Source of the DNA: Udeniomyces pyricola
Taxonomy: Eukaryota; Basidiomycota; Tremellomycetes; Cystofilobasidiales; Mrakiaceae
DNA length: 64,000 nt
Reading direction: 5' to 3'
Assembly: GCA_039545295.1 (NCBI GenBank)
Contig: BCIK01000002.1
Span: forward strand, 1,202,108 to 1,266,107
Shown here: piece after piece, positions 1 through 11,847 of the stretch
How positions within the stretch are numbered: position 1 is the stretch's first letter
Layout: every line of letters begins with the position of its first letter
Notes under the pieces: generated by a model
What the model was told of the DNA's origin: nothing
Database searches by the model: none
The model's input: the letters and a program-made list of their open reading frames with translations, nothing else
Translations under genes and position numbers: made by a program

Positions 1-1370
1 GCCATCGACATCCTATGCTCAAGGTCACCCTGCAAGATGATCCCTCATCGTGCCATCAAGATGTGTAGTGATCGAAACAACAACCTGCATCACCAGTTCG
101 CCTCCATCGGTCACCCACTAACGCTCACGCTCCTGCTTGCAGAGTGGCTGGATACGTCATACATAATCTCTTCGATCCTAAATGGTCTCAGCGGGTGCCG
201 GGGGTCTTCATCTATTCTGCCCACGAGACTTTGCATCCAAAGCACGGTCCGGTGGCCGGTGAGATGCATCGCCTCAGGGTCTCACCCTAACGGGCCATAA
301 GCCACACAATGGGCGTACAAGACACAGCTCGTCTGCTGCATTATACCAAGTTCTTTCGAAATGACTGGAGTCCTCGGGTGGTTTTAGGTCATAAACATAC
401 CCAGGATAGCTGCCGTCCTAGAGACCACGTCGACATTTTTCTGGATGCACTCCTTGTCCCTATTACGGGCTATACACGATTCATCAGCAAAGACCCATCC
501 CACGTGTCTATCGAGCAGATATCTGATCGGTCAATCAAGCGAACTATCAACCTCAACGCTCAAGTTCCAACGACTCAACGGACCCCCCCCCCGCCCCCGT
601 CAGTGACGCTGTGCGGGCACACCGAGGACTCTAGCTAGGTCATGTTAGCGCCAGGATATAGCCCAGTCTGGTACCTCTGATAACCTTTCATCAATGTTCC
701 TATCAGGAGATCATCACTTCATCGGGTGTGGGGCTGGATGTATCGGTCGGATCGACGGCAGTTGCAACTCTCATGATGTCGGACGACTTGGTCGCCTTTC
801 TGTCAGAAACGGCGCTAGCTGGTCCATCTCACTCGGTTGTTTGTTGTGTAGCGAGGTGAGAAGGCGGGGTCGAATATAACGGCTTAGACACACTGGGTTG
901 GTGGTATGGATGCAGATTGACAGTACTAGCCGGTCTCGGACGTGCAGATGGCGCAGGCAAGCCAGCACGTACGTGGACTGTCGTCGAGGGTTGATGGGGG
1001 ATGAAGTTGAGGGCGAAGATGTAGGATGTGATGTTAGGATGATGATAGGCGCAAACGAACAGAAAAAGTTGCTGAAGAATTGAGCAGAGTGAGATTGACA
1101 AGAAAATAAAGAGGAAGAAGAAGAAGAAAAAGGAGAAGGAAGAAGAAAAAAAAAAGAAGAAAAAAAAAACGGGCATGTCAATGATCATCTCTGATCTCTC
1201 ACATGAACCTGGATGAACCATTTCCCGTTGTGTTCGCTCGCTCCAGCTCCACCAACAGCAGTAACTCTGCACTCACCCACCTCCTCCCAGCTTCGACCTC
1301 TTCCTCTTCCCCCTCCTCCTCCCCCTTCCCCCTTCCCGTTCCTCACCCCCCCTTCCCTTTCCTTTTCAGC
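1..1370. other. intergenic / leader region, no gene supported
   Basis: No open frame here shows a recognisable protein or a consistent set of splice sites. The stretch holds an A/G-rich run (about 1100-1175) and, just before the SmD1 start codon, a long C/T tract (about 1285-1370), the usual make-up of fungal promoters and 5' leaders. The open frames present are short and low in complexity. A gene continuing from outside the left edge cannot be excluded. Confidence 0.5.
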
Positions 1371-3132
1371 ATGAAGCTCGTTAGGTTTGTCCGCCAGCTC
1401 CCATCGACTCATGTCCAACACCCATCCCGGACCCCCTTCCCGTCGTCTGTTGCTGCGACTCGCTTTTGCGCTCTCCTCTGCTCCTGTCGCGCGTGCAAAC
1501 CATCATCCTGGCTTGTCTCCCTCCACCTTGCCCATCGCTATTCGATGGCCTGCTGCTCATCTATCCATACATCCACACACTTACACCTCATCCCCCATGG
1601 CCTCACGCTCATCATCAACTGACACCTCCAAACCCTCTTCTTACGCGCTTTTCCCGCTTTGGCATGTCTCTCTGCCTCGCCATCTTTGTCACGCGTCCTC
1701 ACCTACTCTTCCTTTCCCCTTCACTTCTCGCGCTCCTCCCCGGTCATTCCACTCCAATACTTTCTCATGGCAAACCCCGCTCATTTCCCATCCAACTCAA
1801 ACCCAACCTTTTCTAATCAAACGCGACTGGCCGCGCATCCAGATTCTTGATGAAGCTCGGCAACGAGACCGTTACGATCGAGCTCAAGAATGGAACCATC
1901 GTCCACGGCACCATCACTGGTTCGTTTTTATCTCTCTCTCTCTCCTCTTCTGTACTTGTTTTTGCTATAGCTGCATACCATCGAAGGGTCTGTAGAGCCC
2001 GTGTCGAGTGGCTTAGCGAGACTGGAAAGTGTCCATGGAACGGAGGCGCGATTCGACACAAAGACCACTCACCGCTTTGGACGGTTCGCTCGAACACGGT
2101 TGCGTCGGGTCGCGTCTGGCTCGTTTGTCCTCCGAAAGAGCTCATACTATGCTTCCGAGGAGGCACTGAAGATGGTCACGCTGAGTTGTCAGGTAGATCG
2201 ACACAGATGTTGAGCAAAAGAGTCTGGAGACGAGTACCCCTTATCAGGTCGTAGTTTCAAACATCGGCCGTGTGCTTTCCTGTATACACGGTTCGGCAAT
2301 CGTGCCGTCAACGTTTCCCTTGATGTTCACCGTTCAAGGCAACCACGAACAAGCCAAACATTACACATAGAGATATATATCCTCTTAGCGTTGCGCGTTC
2401 ACCGCTGATACCTTTGTGTGCTCTCTTGGGTTCCCTTCGAATCGTCTTTCTTTCGGGGAATCACGTCGCTATCCTCCATTCTCTTCTTTCTCTTCTTTTA
2501 CACCATAACGATTCATCAGGTGTTGACCCACAGATGAACACTCACCTCAAGACCGTCAAGCTCACTGTTCGAAACGCGGCCGCCCCGCAATCGCTGGACA
2601 CGCTGTCAATTCGAGGTACGTCGGCCGTTTTTCTTCCTTTTTCTCTCTTCTTTGTGCTTAGCTCTAGGCACGGATTGCTTTCCGATGATTGGCACACATG
2701 CGGGGTAGAGGGAAGAAGGTGGGGGCTTCAGATTGGTCGTGAAGTCGCCGAGAGAGAAATCGTGATGGACAAGATGAGGTTGGAGAAAAAGTAGACCCAT
2801 CACTCTGAGTGATGCGAGGACGCGACTAAGCTAACCCTTTCATTTCGTCTTCATCCTGTCTTGTCGTCGTTATTGGCACACATGTCTGCTTCACAAACCC
2901 CTGTCCCTTAATCGACCAACGACCCGAACCAAACCAAACAGGCAACAACGTTCGATACTACATCCTTCCCGACTCTCTCCCGCTCGACACCTTGCTCGTC
3001 GACGATGCGCCCAAACCCAAAGCGTCTGCCAAGAAGAAGGAGGACGGTCGTGGCCGAGGTCGGGGTGGACCAAGGGGTCGGGGTGGAGGAGGCCGGGGCG
3101 GACCGAGGGGCGGCAGGGGGAGGGGCATTTAA
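1371..3132 (+). CDS. SMD1: small nuclear ribonucleoprotein Sm D1
   Basis: Core Sm-ring protein of the U1, U2, U4 and U5 snRNPs; it binds the uridine-rich Sm site of snRNA in the spliceosome. Four exons join in frame: 1371-1384, 1843-1919, 2520-2615 and 2942-3132, giving 125 residues, close to the family's usual ~119. The N-terminus starts MKLVRFLMKL and is followed by the Sm1 motif ([20 protein letters not shown]). Then come the Sm2 segment ([18 protein letters not shown]) and an Arg/Gly-rich tail (RGRGG repeats), which in this family carries dimethyl-arginine. The first exon is only 14 nt. Start and all junctions are fixed by the conserved protein. Introns are 458, 600 and 326 nt. Identification is firm. 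Confidence 0.96.
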
Positions 3133-3846
3133 AAGAAGGGGATAGAGGCTGACGGGGTAGCTCACTAAGCCCACTGAGCTCACTCTAGAGGTCGAACGGG
3201 GGAGGCTGACCAAAAAAAAAAAACACCCAGATTGGAGACGCCAAATATGGACTCTTCAAGCTAAGATCAAGGAGTGGCCGGGAGGAAAGCGCTGGCTTTA
3301 TATGAATCAAATTCTATCTCTTTCTGTTTCATTGTTTGCTTTCGTCTCTTCGCTCTGCTTTTTTTTTTCTTGACCATTGGTTTTGGTGGCGTCTGTTCAC
3401 TTTGCGTACGGGTTTGACGATTTGAGCACCTCCTGGTCGAGTAGAGAGGAAACCCACCCATCCACACAGCTTGCATGGGACCGAAGTCAAGCTAAAAATC
3501 CAGAGACCTGCAAGTGCTGTCATGGCAATCTGACCCAGTCGATGGCTGAGGAGAAGTGAGCGAGCCCTAGACCGATCCGGTTGACCGTATGGCAAGTTAA
3601 GGGCGGGATGGCCTGACCCAGACAAGGAACATGGCGATGTGCAGGACGATGACGCGTCGGGACCGGTGATGCGCTGATGCAGCTTTATGATTATGACGAC
3701 GAAAGACCACGAACGAACGGAAGAGCGAAGAGGGCGGGCGAGGCTGTTTCCCTTCCCACCACCACCAGCTTGCCTTGCTCTACCTTTTCCATCCCATCCC
3801 ATCCCATCCCACACATCATCGCTCTCCGCTCACTCAATCCACTACC
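3133..3846. other. intergenic, SmD1 3' end to MAPEG promoter
   Basis: No supported gene. Contains short A and T runs near 3212 and 3360, and a direct repeat of ATCCC units near 3791-3811, upstream of the next start codon. The long open frame across 3677-4738 is an out-of-frame shadow of the MAPEG gene and its introns. Confidence 0.5.
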
Positions 3847-4888
3847 ATGCCCAGTCAGTCGCTTCCTATCTACGACATGCCTCCATCGTACTTTCCTCCG
3901 CGCTAACCGATCGATTTCCTTATTCTTATCCATCCGCCCGTCCTCCCTGACTTCCCTCCTTCTCACCTTGGCCTCGCTCCGCCTTTATCCCTTGTTTCTC
4001 CCATACCAGTCACCGTCCACTCCAACCTCTCCCTCTTCGCCGTTCCTGCCGCGTACCTTCTTGCCTTCACTCCTCACACTGCTCGGGTCATCTAGTCAGT
4101 CTACTTCCCGCTCAGTTCCCGGTACCCCCATCCATCAATCGACCTTTTGCTCATCTTCGCGCATCCGATCTCCTTTGCCCTTTCGCTCTTCCCCCTTGAC
4201 CTCACCTATCGCTCGTCCATCCACTTGCGACCTTTGCTTCGCTCAATCCAGCCTCGCCCAGCACCCCCGAACCGCCATCGACAACCTTAACCCAAGGAAG
4301 TCGTTGCAGGTTACCCCCACGGATGACGAGACCAAGAAGGTCAGTCTCTTGCTACACTATCCCATGCCCAAATCAAAGATCAGTCCCAAGCTAAACCCGA
4401 CCCCTGTCCTGCCTCTTGTCTCTTTCTCTGCCTCCTGTTCCTTAGATTGCCGAGATCTCGGAACGATTGACCTACATCCACCAGAACGGTCTCGAGATCT
4501 TCCCCCTCTTCGTTTCGACCATCATCATCGGAAACTTCTCGCGACTTCCCGCCAAGACCATGAACATCTTTGCTGGTCTCTTCGTCACTTCCCGGGTTGC
4601 CTACAACCTCGCTTACTTCTACCAGCAATCAAGTGCTCTTGCTACCGCCAGGTATGTGCTTCGTCTCTTGTTTTGTTTTTTTTTTGTTTTTTTTTCCTCT
4701 TCAAAACTGCCCTGAAACGGGATACAGGTACGTTGTAAAATACTTGTAAAAGCTCACATCTTGCTTATGCCTTTTTTTTTCTTTTTCTTTTTTACTCCAG
4801 GTCCGCCTCTTTCATGGTCGGCATGGTCTCCTCGGTCGTCGTTCTCTTCCAGTCGGCGAGCAAGGTCTACAAGCTTAACGCCTACTAG
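3847..4888 (+). CDS. MAPEG-family membrane protein
   Basis: Membrane-associated protein of the eicosanoid/glutathione metabolism superfamily; members are small four-helix proteins of the endoplasmic reticulum, some with glutathione transferase or peroxidase activity. Five exons join in frame: 3847-3853, 4010-4086, 4262-4339, 4446-4651 and 4801-4888, giving 151 residues, the normal length. Seen: helix 1 near residues 5-25 (NLSLFAVPAAYLLAF), the family's N-P-R segment (DNLNPR), the N..E..PLF segment at the second helix (HQNGLEIFPLFVSTIIIGNF) and a conserved R-x-x-Y (VTSRVAYNLAYF), ending KVYKLNAY. The first exon is 7 nt with a GTCAGT donor, so the start is inferred from frame closure and could be different. 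The substrate cannot be told from sequence. Confidence 0.88.
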
Positions 4889-6880
4889 ACTTCGTCTCTT
4901 ATTCAGCCTGTGGAACACACTCCCCTCCTCCCACTCCCCCTTTCTGTCTCTCGCCCACTCGATGTTGTCCCCTTGTTTTTTTTTTCTGCTAGGTGCTTTT
5001 GATCATCCCCACTTTGTTCTTCCCTCATGCTATACTTCGGATTTCTGTATCGCTCTCTTATGAATGACGTGATGCTTCCCAAGTTTCCGTCCCTTCTACC
5101 ACAATTGACGAGAGGTCATGGATATGGAGGGAGTTGATAGCTGTACTTGGTCCTGCTTCGACTGATTGACTATTTGTTGCTGTGGACGCAGAGTATCGAC
5201 ATGCTCATCCCGGTCGTGACATCTCTTCTCTTCGTCAAGACCAACCCAGAACAACGGTCTCACGTTGCCATCTCATCAAGCGGCAGCAGTACTCCTTCCT
5301 CGTGCGCGTGCAGATCATCAAAATGCTCAAACCCTCTGCCACGTGCAGAGCATATGGCACTTGACTGTTAATTCTCCCCTACATCACCCATGGTTACCAG
5401 CGATGACCGATGGACCGGGAACGTACTGCACATGAGATAGATGTGTAGATATCAGATACTCCGATGCATATATAGTAGCGCGCTGATTGAAAGGCTGCAG
5501 CTGTTATAACCGATGTGGTCCGACGTCGATTGCAGGGCGACATTTAGCTTGCGCTGGGGCGCTGGCTGTACTCGTCAAGTCGTCATCCAGTCAGACATGC
5601 TAAGTCGAACAGTGATACGGCCGTACAGCACATCACATATCACATGCAACCGCTTCCAAAGATTAGCGTTGCGCACGCACGTACGTACATGGCGATTGTC
5701 AGCTGGCGCGCACGCATCGATGTCTCGTCGAATCCGGCCAGCTCGAATATTACTGCAATACATACTATATATACTATGGTGACGCGCACAGGTACGTGTA
5801 AACAAGCCAAGAGAGCACTAATGAGGCTCGCCGAAACGTATGTTACCGTCTATCAATATTCAATATCCAACTGTCAAGCGGCCTGCTGCATGAAAGAAAG
5901 AAAAGAGAAAGAAGAAGAAAAAAAAAAAAAAAAAAAAAAAGACAGTCGGATGCTTCTGCAGGATCGTATGAATATAGGATCCGGTCCGGTTGATACTCGG
6001 TCGAATTCAGTTCTCGAGATCTCGATCATCAGCACAGCATCTGCGGGTCAAGCATCCCTCCTTATATACAACCTCCATCGACGGCTGTCGACGGTCGACG
6101 GCGAGACCATCATCCATCATCATTATAAGCGGGCGCACGCGCATCAGCTTGCAGATCGGTGACGTACTACATTAGCAGCCCTGGTTTCTGCGGGGGGGTT
6201 AAAACGTTTTAGATTCAAAGCCTTTTTGAGCTCTTGGTCTCTTGGCGCAGCTCTATGTAATAGCTGACATCCGGCCTGATTCGGTGATCAGCTGGTATTT
6301 TGGGACGTGCCAGTGCAGAGGTCTGCCGTGGCTTCGGTTTTTTTTTTTTTAATAATGGTTCAGATGTCTAACGTCAGGATATGCATATCGAGCGAACGTC
6401 GAACGCTAGCGACTAGCGAACTGTCAGGAATCATGATGGAAGTCTTCACGGTCGACCCGAAACACCATTCGTCGGTCCCGCTGCAAGCCGCAAACGACAA
6501 GCTGCAAGCGCCTGCACTGACCACATGACCTCTTGGGATCGTTGATCATGCCGTTGATCAAGTTCGATCTAAGGTCCGTGGGTATACGCTAGGATCGGCC
6601 GGGATCAGCCACCTCGTACGAGCAAAGATCGAAGATCGACCGCTCGGCTTTCCCGGTCACTCGGAAGCAACCACCAGGCCGGGCCAGGAAGCAAGAAGTC
6701 CAAGCTTCCAAGATCAAGAGGGTGGGCGGACGTCGACCTCACATCCGGCCTCATCAGCTTCAGGCGGAAACGACGATTACTCTGCCTGCTGCAGATCCCG
6801 GATATTTGTCTTTGGCTTGTCTCATTTTGCAAGTAGAGAAGAACTGACAAGACGTCAGGAGGGAGGGATTGGTCTGCCCT
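4889..6880. other. 2-kb intergenic region without a supported gene
   Basis: No frame gives a family match or coherent splicing. Features seen are a poly-A run (about 5919-5940), scattered C-rich palindromes and short open frames only. It separates the convergent end of the MAPEG gene from the lectin promoter. Confidence 0.45.
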
Positions 6881-6892
6881 GCTCTGCGTACC

Positions 6893-6925
6893 GAGCTTTT
6901 ATAATCCCCCCCCCCCCCTCCCCCC
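6893..6925 (+). promoter_or_regulatory. TATA-like box plus C tract upstream of the lectin gene
   Basis: A TTTTATAA box is followed at once by an almost pure C run of about 20 nt, roughly 100-120 nt upstream of the lectin ATG, and then a C/T-rich leader. Spacing fits a fungal core promoter. Inferred from position and composition only. Confidence 0.4.
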
Positions 6926-7021
6926 GAACGTAGTTTTCCTTCAGTCCATCAGCTTCTATCCCCCATCTTCTCATCGCCTCTCAATTCTCATCTTTCAGCT
7001 TCCCCACTAAAGAACACTACA

Positions 7022-9000
7022 ATGCTCAACACCCTTGTCCTCGCTACTCTCGCTTCGGCCTTGACCGTTCAAGCTGCTGTTCTTCCCCGACAGAACACAC
7101 AGGAAGCGAGCACCATCGTCTTCCAGGGCAGGGTATGTTTGAGTGAACTCGTCTTGCGTTGATGATCCATCTTCTCAAGCTGCTCCGTTACGTTCTTCGC
7201 CTGAGTTCCTATGAGCTGATCATCTGTCTTCCTTCACTCAGTGCTTGACTGCTCAAAGAGGCGATAACGGTCTCGTCACCAACGGAACGCCGCTCGTCCT
7301 CAACGATTGTGGGACCAACTCGAGCTCTCAACTCTTTGTACGTGTATCTGACCCAAACTGATTCAAATCGTTTTATGTCATGTTTCTTTTCTTCTGTGTT
7401 TTTTTCTTCCTTTTTTTTATATCACTGATATGGGTGCTTTGGTATTTGATTGACTCTGTGGTCTTTTGTTGAGTTAGGTGATCTCTCAAGGGAACAACCC
7501 ATCTGTCAACCTCGCCGGTACTGACTACTGCATCGATGCCGGTTCTAATCCTCACTACCTTGGTGACGTCAAGTAAGTCCTCTTTCTTCCTCTCTTTCTT
7601 CCTCTCTTTCACCTCTCAAAAACAACAGGCTCACGCATCGTCGTTGGGTCTCCAAGGCTCTGGTCGTGCTACCCGGGTCTCCAGCAACAGACTTGGTACC
7701 TCACCCCGGACAACGTTAGTATCAATCCTCTGATGTCGTTGACCGGCCCAGCCTCTTGATTTTATTCTGATCTGGCCGACCTGTCTTCCTCTCATATCAA
7801 TCGACAGCGAATTGCCATTACTGGCGGTGACCTCTGTCTGGCCTACCGAGATTCCGTCGTTACCACCACTTGCACTACCGATAACAACGGTAAGGGTTCC
7901 GTTCCCTTCCCTAAATCCACATCCGGCCTACAGGTCCCGCTTGGAGCAAGAGGCGTTTGGTACAACGTAACAACTTCCTCACGCCATCTTGTTTTACTTT
8001 TTTTTCTTCTTTTTTTTTCTTTTCTTTATACATTGACATCTCTCTTTCCCGAACCAACCTTCCTCAGCTCAAGTCTGGGCTGTCAGCAACTCAGGTACCA
8101 CGGTCGTTGCTTCATCTGCCGCCTCCCTCTCCGCCACTTCCGCGGTCTCTGCGATGTCGACCGCAAGCGTCTCTGCGATGTCGACCGCGAGCGTCTCGTC
8201 GACGAGCATGGGGACCGAGATGATCCAAAGCATGAGCATCCTCTCCATCGCTAGCAAGATCAGTACCGCCGCAGCTGCTCTTCCGTCTAACGGCATCGCC
8301 GCCGGTGGGGCTGGTATTGTGGGGAGTGACATTGGCAGCGCCTCTGTCGGCGCGGCCATCGCATCAGCTTCTCTCTCGATCGAAGCGTCATCTGCGTCGG
8401 GTAAGCATCAACCGTACCCTTCCTACACTCCTTGACTTAGCGCTTGTTGACTGCATATGATCTGTATGCTCAGCGATACTCACACACTATCTTCGCCTTT
8501 TCTCCTCTCCTAGCGGTCGCTTCGTCAGTCGTTTCCTCTGCGTCTGCCCAGGTCAGCTCGATCTCTCAAAGCGTATCTTCGGCTGGATCATCCCTTGCTT
8601 CATCGGCCTCGGGAGCTGTGGCATCTGCTAGCCGTACGTGGACAATACCCAATCCATGCAATCTGGAGAAGATTAACTATCTTGTAGCTTCAAGTCTGAA
8701 CTGACTGCTCATTCCGCTCTTGTGACTTGTTTCCCTTTCTCTTGGGTCCCTTGGCGCCGCCATCCCTACGTTGTCGTTCTCTTTCTTCTGTAACCTTTTC
8801 GTTCTTCTCCCTTCTCAGGAACTACCAACTCCGTTCCATCGGCCTCTATCTCTGCACTCTCTAGTGCGATCGCCTCGGCCAGCAACATCGTCGCTTCTGC
8901 TAGTGCTATCCTGTCCGCCGGGGAGTCCACCGTCCGGGTCCCATCGTCCGCTATCGCCCTTGTCGTCGGTGCCTTCTTCGCCGCTCCTTTCCTCCTTTAA
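7022..9000 (+). CDS. secreted ricin-B-type lectin domain protein, probable GPI anchor
   Basis: Likely carbohydrate-binding cell-surface protein. Eight exons: 7022-7132, 7242-7337, 7478-7572, 7657-7714, 7808-7889, 8068-8400, 8514-8633 and 8819-9000, closing in frame at 358 residues. Seen: a signal peptide (MLNTLVLATLASALTVQAA); a beta-trefoil lectin domain (about residues 34-150) with repeat hallmarks CLTAQ, VLNDCG, YCIDAGSNPH, KLWSCY, a Q-x-W-like QQTW and LCLAYRDS. There follows a long Ser/Ala/Thr-rich stalk (about 150-330, probably O-glycosylated) and a hydrophobic C-terminal tail (SSAIALVVGAFFAAPFLL) typical of a GPI signal. Only the lectin (sugar-binding) fold is present; no catalytic toxin chain is seen. 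It could be a wall protein or a storage/defence lectin. Confidence 0.85.
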
Positions 9001-9484
9001 AAAAAAAAAACTCAAAACGGTACATCTTTCACTAAGTAATGCATTTAAAGTATCGAATTAATTGTCGTACCTGTCTTGTAGTAGAGCCTCCAGCGTAGCG
9101 GTGCTTGGGGGTTGGTATTTGTATCTCCAATCTCCTGTCCAAATCTTCCAGTTGCTTTTCGTGTCCTTCTATATATCGCTCAAATTTTTCAACATCGAGA
9201 TGCCAACCTACGGACATTTCAGTGGTTTCCCCGCTCGACCGACCGACCGCCTCTTTTTCTTTTCTTCTTCTTTGTTTTCGTATCTCTCGAATGTATCTAT
9301 TCTCTCGCTCAAACCTCATCTCTTCCTGACAATATAAGCCTCTACAGTCTTTCGAGTTATCAGCTAGCTTTAAACATGTCCAGCTTTCAGATCCTCGTAC
9401 TTTAATGCATTCATCTGTAGCTGTCTCATCGAGAAATGCCTCGCAAGTTGAGGAACCGAAACGTCGGCATCGCGAAAAAGTCGT
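9001..9484. other. lectin 3' flank with a possible coding relic on the minus strand
   Basis: No complete gene. On the minus strand about 9040-9230 reads as a charged, coiled-coil-like segment (FERYIEGHEKQLEDLDRRLE) that looks more protein-like than the surroundings, but it has no clear start or partner exons. It may be a relic or chance. Confidence 0.25.
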
Positions 9485-9512
9485 AATAACCGTCTGATGT
9501 GATGGAGACTAC
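9485..9512 (-). repeat. fragment of the dispersed repeat also found at 27.6-28.0 and 33.1-33.6 kb
   Basis: The segment TAATAACCGTCTGATGTGATG with the following AGACTACT is shared almost base for base with 27956-27989, and its reverse complement (CACATCAGACGGTTA) opens the copy at 33131. Similarity fades within about 15 nt on either side, so only the end of the repeat is present here. Confidence 0.5.
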
Positions 9513-9641
9513 TCTTTGAACCGCTCAACGATCAAAGTTGGGTAGAGAAAATAAATATATATATATTTATATAAAAATGGGGTTTATTGAGATATGTCGC
9601 GTCGCGCAAGTCCGATATCGATGTACATGTACATACCTTAC

Positions 9642-9839
9642 CCTTGAGATCTCTCTCTTGAGTGTAGGACTGAATTCCTCATCGGCCTCCTCGATCAGGT
9701 TCGCTCGCGTCGATTTCATTTCGTAGTACTCTTCCTTGTCCTCAGACATCGTCGCGATAGAAGATTGGTGGGACAAATGAGGGGTGTAAGAACTGGACGT
9801 GGGCGTGTTGAAATCAACGTGGATGGCTTCCGTCATCAT
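9642..9839 (-). pseudogene. stranded first exon of a possible permease gene
   Basis: A 66-codon reading frame starts MMTEAIHVDF and ends FSPTLKREISR directly at a strong GTAAGG donor. The acidic N-tail followed by LKR-x-(I/L)-x-(S)R resembles the cytoplasmic N-terminus of fungal amino-acid permeases just before the first helix; this is an inference from a short match. No continuing exon with membrane helices is seen in the next 640 nt, which instead hold a fragment of a dispersed repeat and then the 3' end of the lectin gene. Best read as a truncated gene; a small independent protein is the alternative. Confidence 0.35.
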
Positions 9840-10677
9840 GGGCAGAACTAGGTGAAAGCAAGGATGTGGCTGGTTGTATCTCGCGTGGTGCCAAGAAGTC
9901 GGGCTGAAGAAACGAAAAAATGCGTGAGGGAGGGAAAGAGTCAGGGAGAGGGCCTGAGTGGCAAGTTTAGATTGAAGATGGAAGTTGCTAAACACAAGGC
10001 TCGCCTCGAAAAATGTTCTGGAAGCTCGAGGCAAGGAGAAGAGTCCAAATCCCGGTTGATGGATGGGGAGACTCCGGAGCGAGAACTCTAACAATGAGGG
10101 TCGAGCGTGAGCGATACATAGGGATAGATGGATCAAAGGGATGTCTGCAGCAGGCCAAAGAAAAGCGCATCCGACTTGGCTTGCCATCTCGATATCACCC
10201 TCATTGACTTGTCGAATTCGGTTTCAACGAGCAGTAGTGATATGCTGGAGTAAAGTGCTACATGCTTGCTGATATTGATTAAAGAGACGTGTGGGATGCG
10301 TGTAAGAGTGGTCAGAGAATCGACGCGTCAAGCGGTTGATCGAACGAACGCATGCACTGACCCCTTTTGGACGGAACATGGGTGCACTGCCTAAAGATCC
10401 GCGGTTAACGACTATCGGACTAATGCTATTATATAGAATTCTATTAGCAACATCCTTTCGCTCAACCCCGCATTTAAAGTGAGTTTCGACGTCTGCTTTG
10501 CACACCCTCGTACCGCGTTAACTCGACGGGACATGAATAAACTAACGCGACACTATTCGTTCGTGGCAGCTCAAGCCCAACGTCGATGGCAAGCGAGGAG
10601 GCAAGTCCAGCTTGTTCTTCCTTGGGATTAGTAGTCCAGGTCGTTGCTGAGTCTGTCATCTCAATCTGTGCAGGACA
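9840..10677. other. intergenic, no gene supported
   Basis: Upstream region shared by the minus-strand exon fragment and the plus-strand orphan ORF. No family match or strong coding pattern is seen. A good acceptor-like pyrimidine-AG stands a few bases before the 10678 start codon, so an upstream exon of that gene may exist. Confidence 0.4.
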
Positions 10678-11847
10678 ATGGACCATCGCTTCCGAGGTGG
10701 GTCATTAGACAACCGTTGCTCATCGCACGAGGCACAAGCCGTGACTAAAGGTATCCTTGAATTGGCTTTGTTCCCCACCGAGCAGGCACCTGACGTCTAT
10801 AGCCGCCCGCGAGACAAGAAGTCTTCGTCCAAACAGGCTCGCCGAGGTCGGGGTGGTAGAAAGAAAGCTCGAAGAAACGGGAGCTACGCCTTTACTTCGA
10901 CGCCAACCTCGCGAACGAAGATTTCTTACCCATCTCCGGGTCTCTCAAAGTCTCGGAGCGACGGCTTCAACACGCATCTCAAAAGAACAGGCTTAAGGCC
11001 GCTCCCCAATCGTCAGGTCAACCAAGTCGAGAAGTTTGACGGACTAGAACACGCGGACCGCTTCACGTACTCTTCCTCCCAATCTTCCTCGCCCAGGTCT
11101 TCAGAGCTCCAATACGAGACTTCACTGCCTTTAGAGGTCGTTGGAAAGTACACGAAAATTGGCGACCATCTTGGAAATTTGCCCCCCGCCGCACTGCATG
11201 CCTCTTCCGCCTTCCTAAGTCAGCCCGAAGAGGTTACCTCACAGTCACCTGACGCTTATCACGCTGTTCTCGCTTGGCTTCCTTGTGGTCCTTCCGAACC
11301 CCAATCTCCTCCCTCTCTCATCTCATCATCAACGGAGCAGTCATCTGACCGTCTTCCGTCGTCCGAATATCATCGGCGAGGTTCGTCTTGGCCTGACCCT
11401 CGACAAATCCCTGTTTTGTCCAGGCCGAGGTCGGAAGAACTCTTCATTCACGAATCGTTTCCCCTGTCACCTTATCGCCAACGACGCATCTCGGAATCCA
11501 TTCCACCCATCACAACCGGCATGAGCTGTCACCTGTTAATCAACAGCCACGATCTCGTCTCGCATGCTACCTCACTTGACTCGCCGTCTTTTTCATACTC
11601 GCTGGCGGCTTCGCCTATCTCTTTCTCGAACCTCTCTCTCGGGTCGCCACCATCCCCCCACGCTCACACTAACATCTCATCGTTCCCTTTCCCAGTCCTC
11701 TCCAGTCAGGGCGGTTCGTCATTTCAGTCTGACTGCACCACGGATGTGGACCCAGAACTATCGCTTCGAACTGGAGCCGCTCCAGCGATCTCTCAGCTGC
11801 GAAGTACATTAACCGAGACTGACAAGGCTGCCCACCGGCCCGATTGA
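10678..11847 (+). CDS. Ser/Pro-rich protein of unknown function (389 aa)
   Basis: An uninterrupted ATG-started frame of 389 codons in a genome where introns are frequent. I do not recognise the family. Visible: a basic patch near residues 48-66 (KKSSSKQARRGRGGRKKARR), which could bind nucleic acid or act as a nuclear localisation signal, then long Ser/Pro/Thr-rich stretches with many S-P and R-x-x-S sites, suggesting a disordered, phosphorylated protein. No membrane helix or globular domain is evident. Likely lineage-restricted. An upstream exon is possible because a splice acceptor lies just before the ATG. Confidence 0.55.
   Translation: MDHRFRGGSLDNRCSSHEAQAVTKGILELALFPTEQAPDVYSRPRDKKSSSKQARRGRGGRKKARRNGSYAFTSTPTSRTKISYPSPGLSKSRSDGFNTHLKRTGLRPLPNRQVNQVEKFDGLEHADRFTYSSSQSSSPRSSELQYETSLPLEVVGKYTKIGDHLGNLPPAALHASSAFLSQPEEVTSQSPDAYHAVLAWLPCGPSEPQSPPSLISSSTEQSSDRLPSSEYHRRGSSWPDPRQIPVLSRPRSEELFIHESFPLSPYRQRRISESIPPITTGMSCHLLINSHDLVSHATSLDSPSFSYSLAASPISFSNLSLGSPPSPHAHTNISSFPFPVLSSQGGSSFQSDCTTDVDPELSLRTGAAPAISQLRSTLTETDKAAHRPD

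Noticed and set aside
771..1272. Overlapping minus-strand frames rich in Phe/Ser
   Set aside because: They translate an A/G-rich run on the opposite strand and have no coding character or splice context.
3677..4738. 353-codon open frame on the plus strand
   Set aside because: It runs out of frame through MAPEG exons and introns and is low-complexity Ser/Pro/Leu; the spliced MAPEG protein explains the region.
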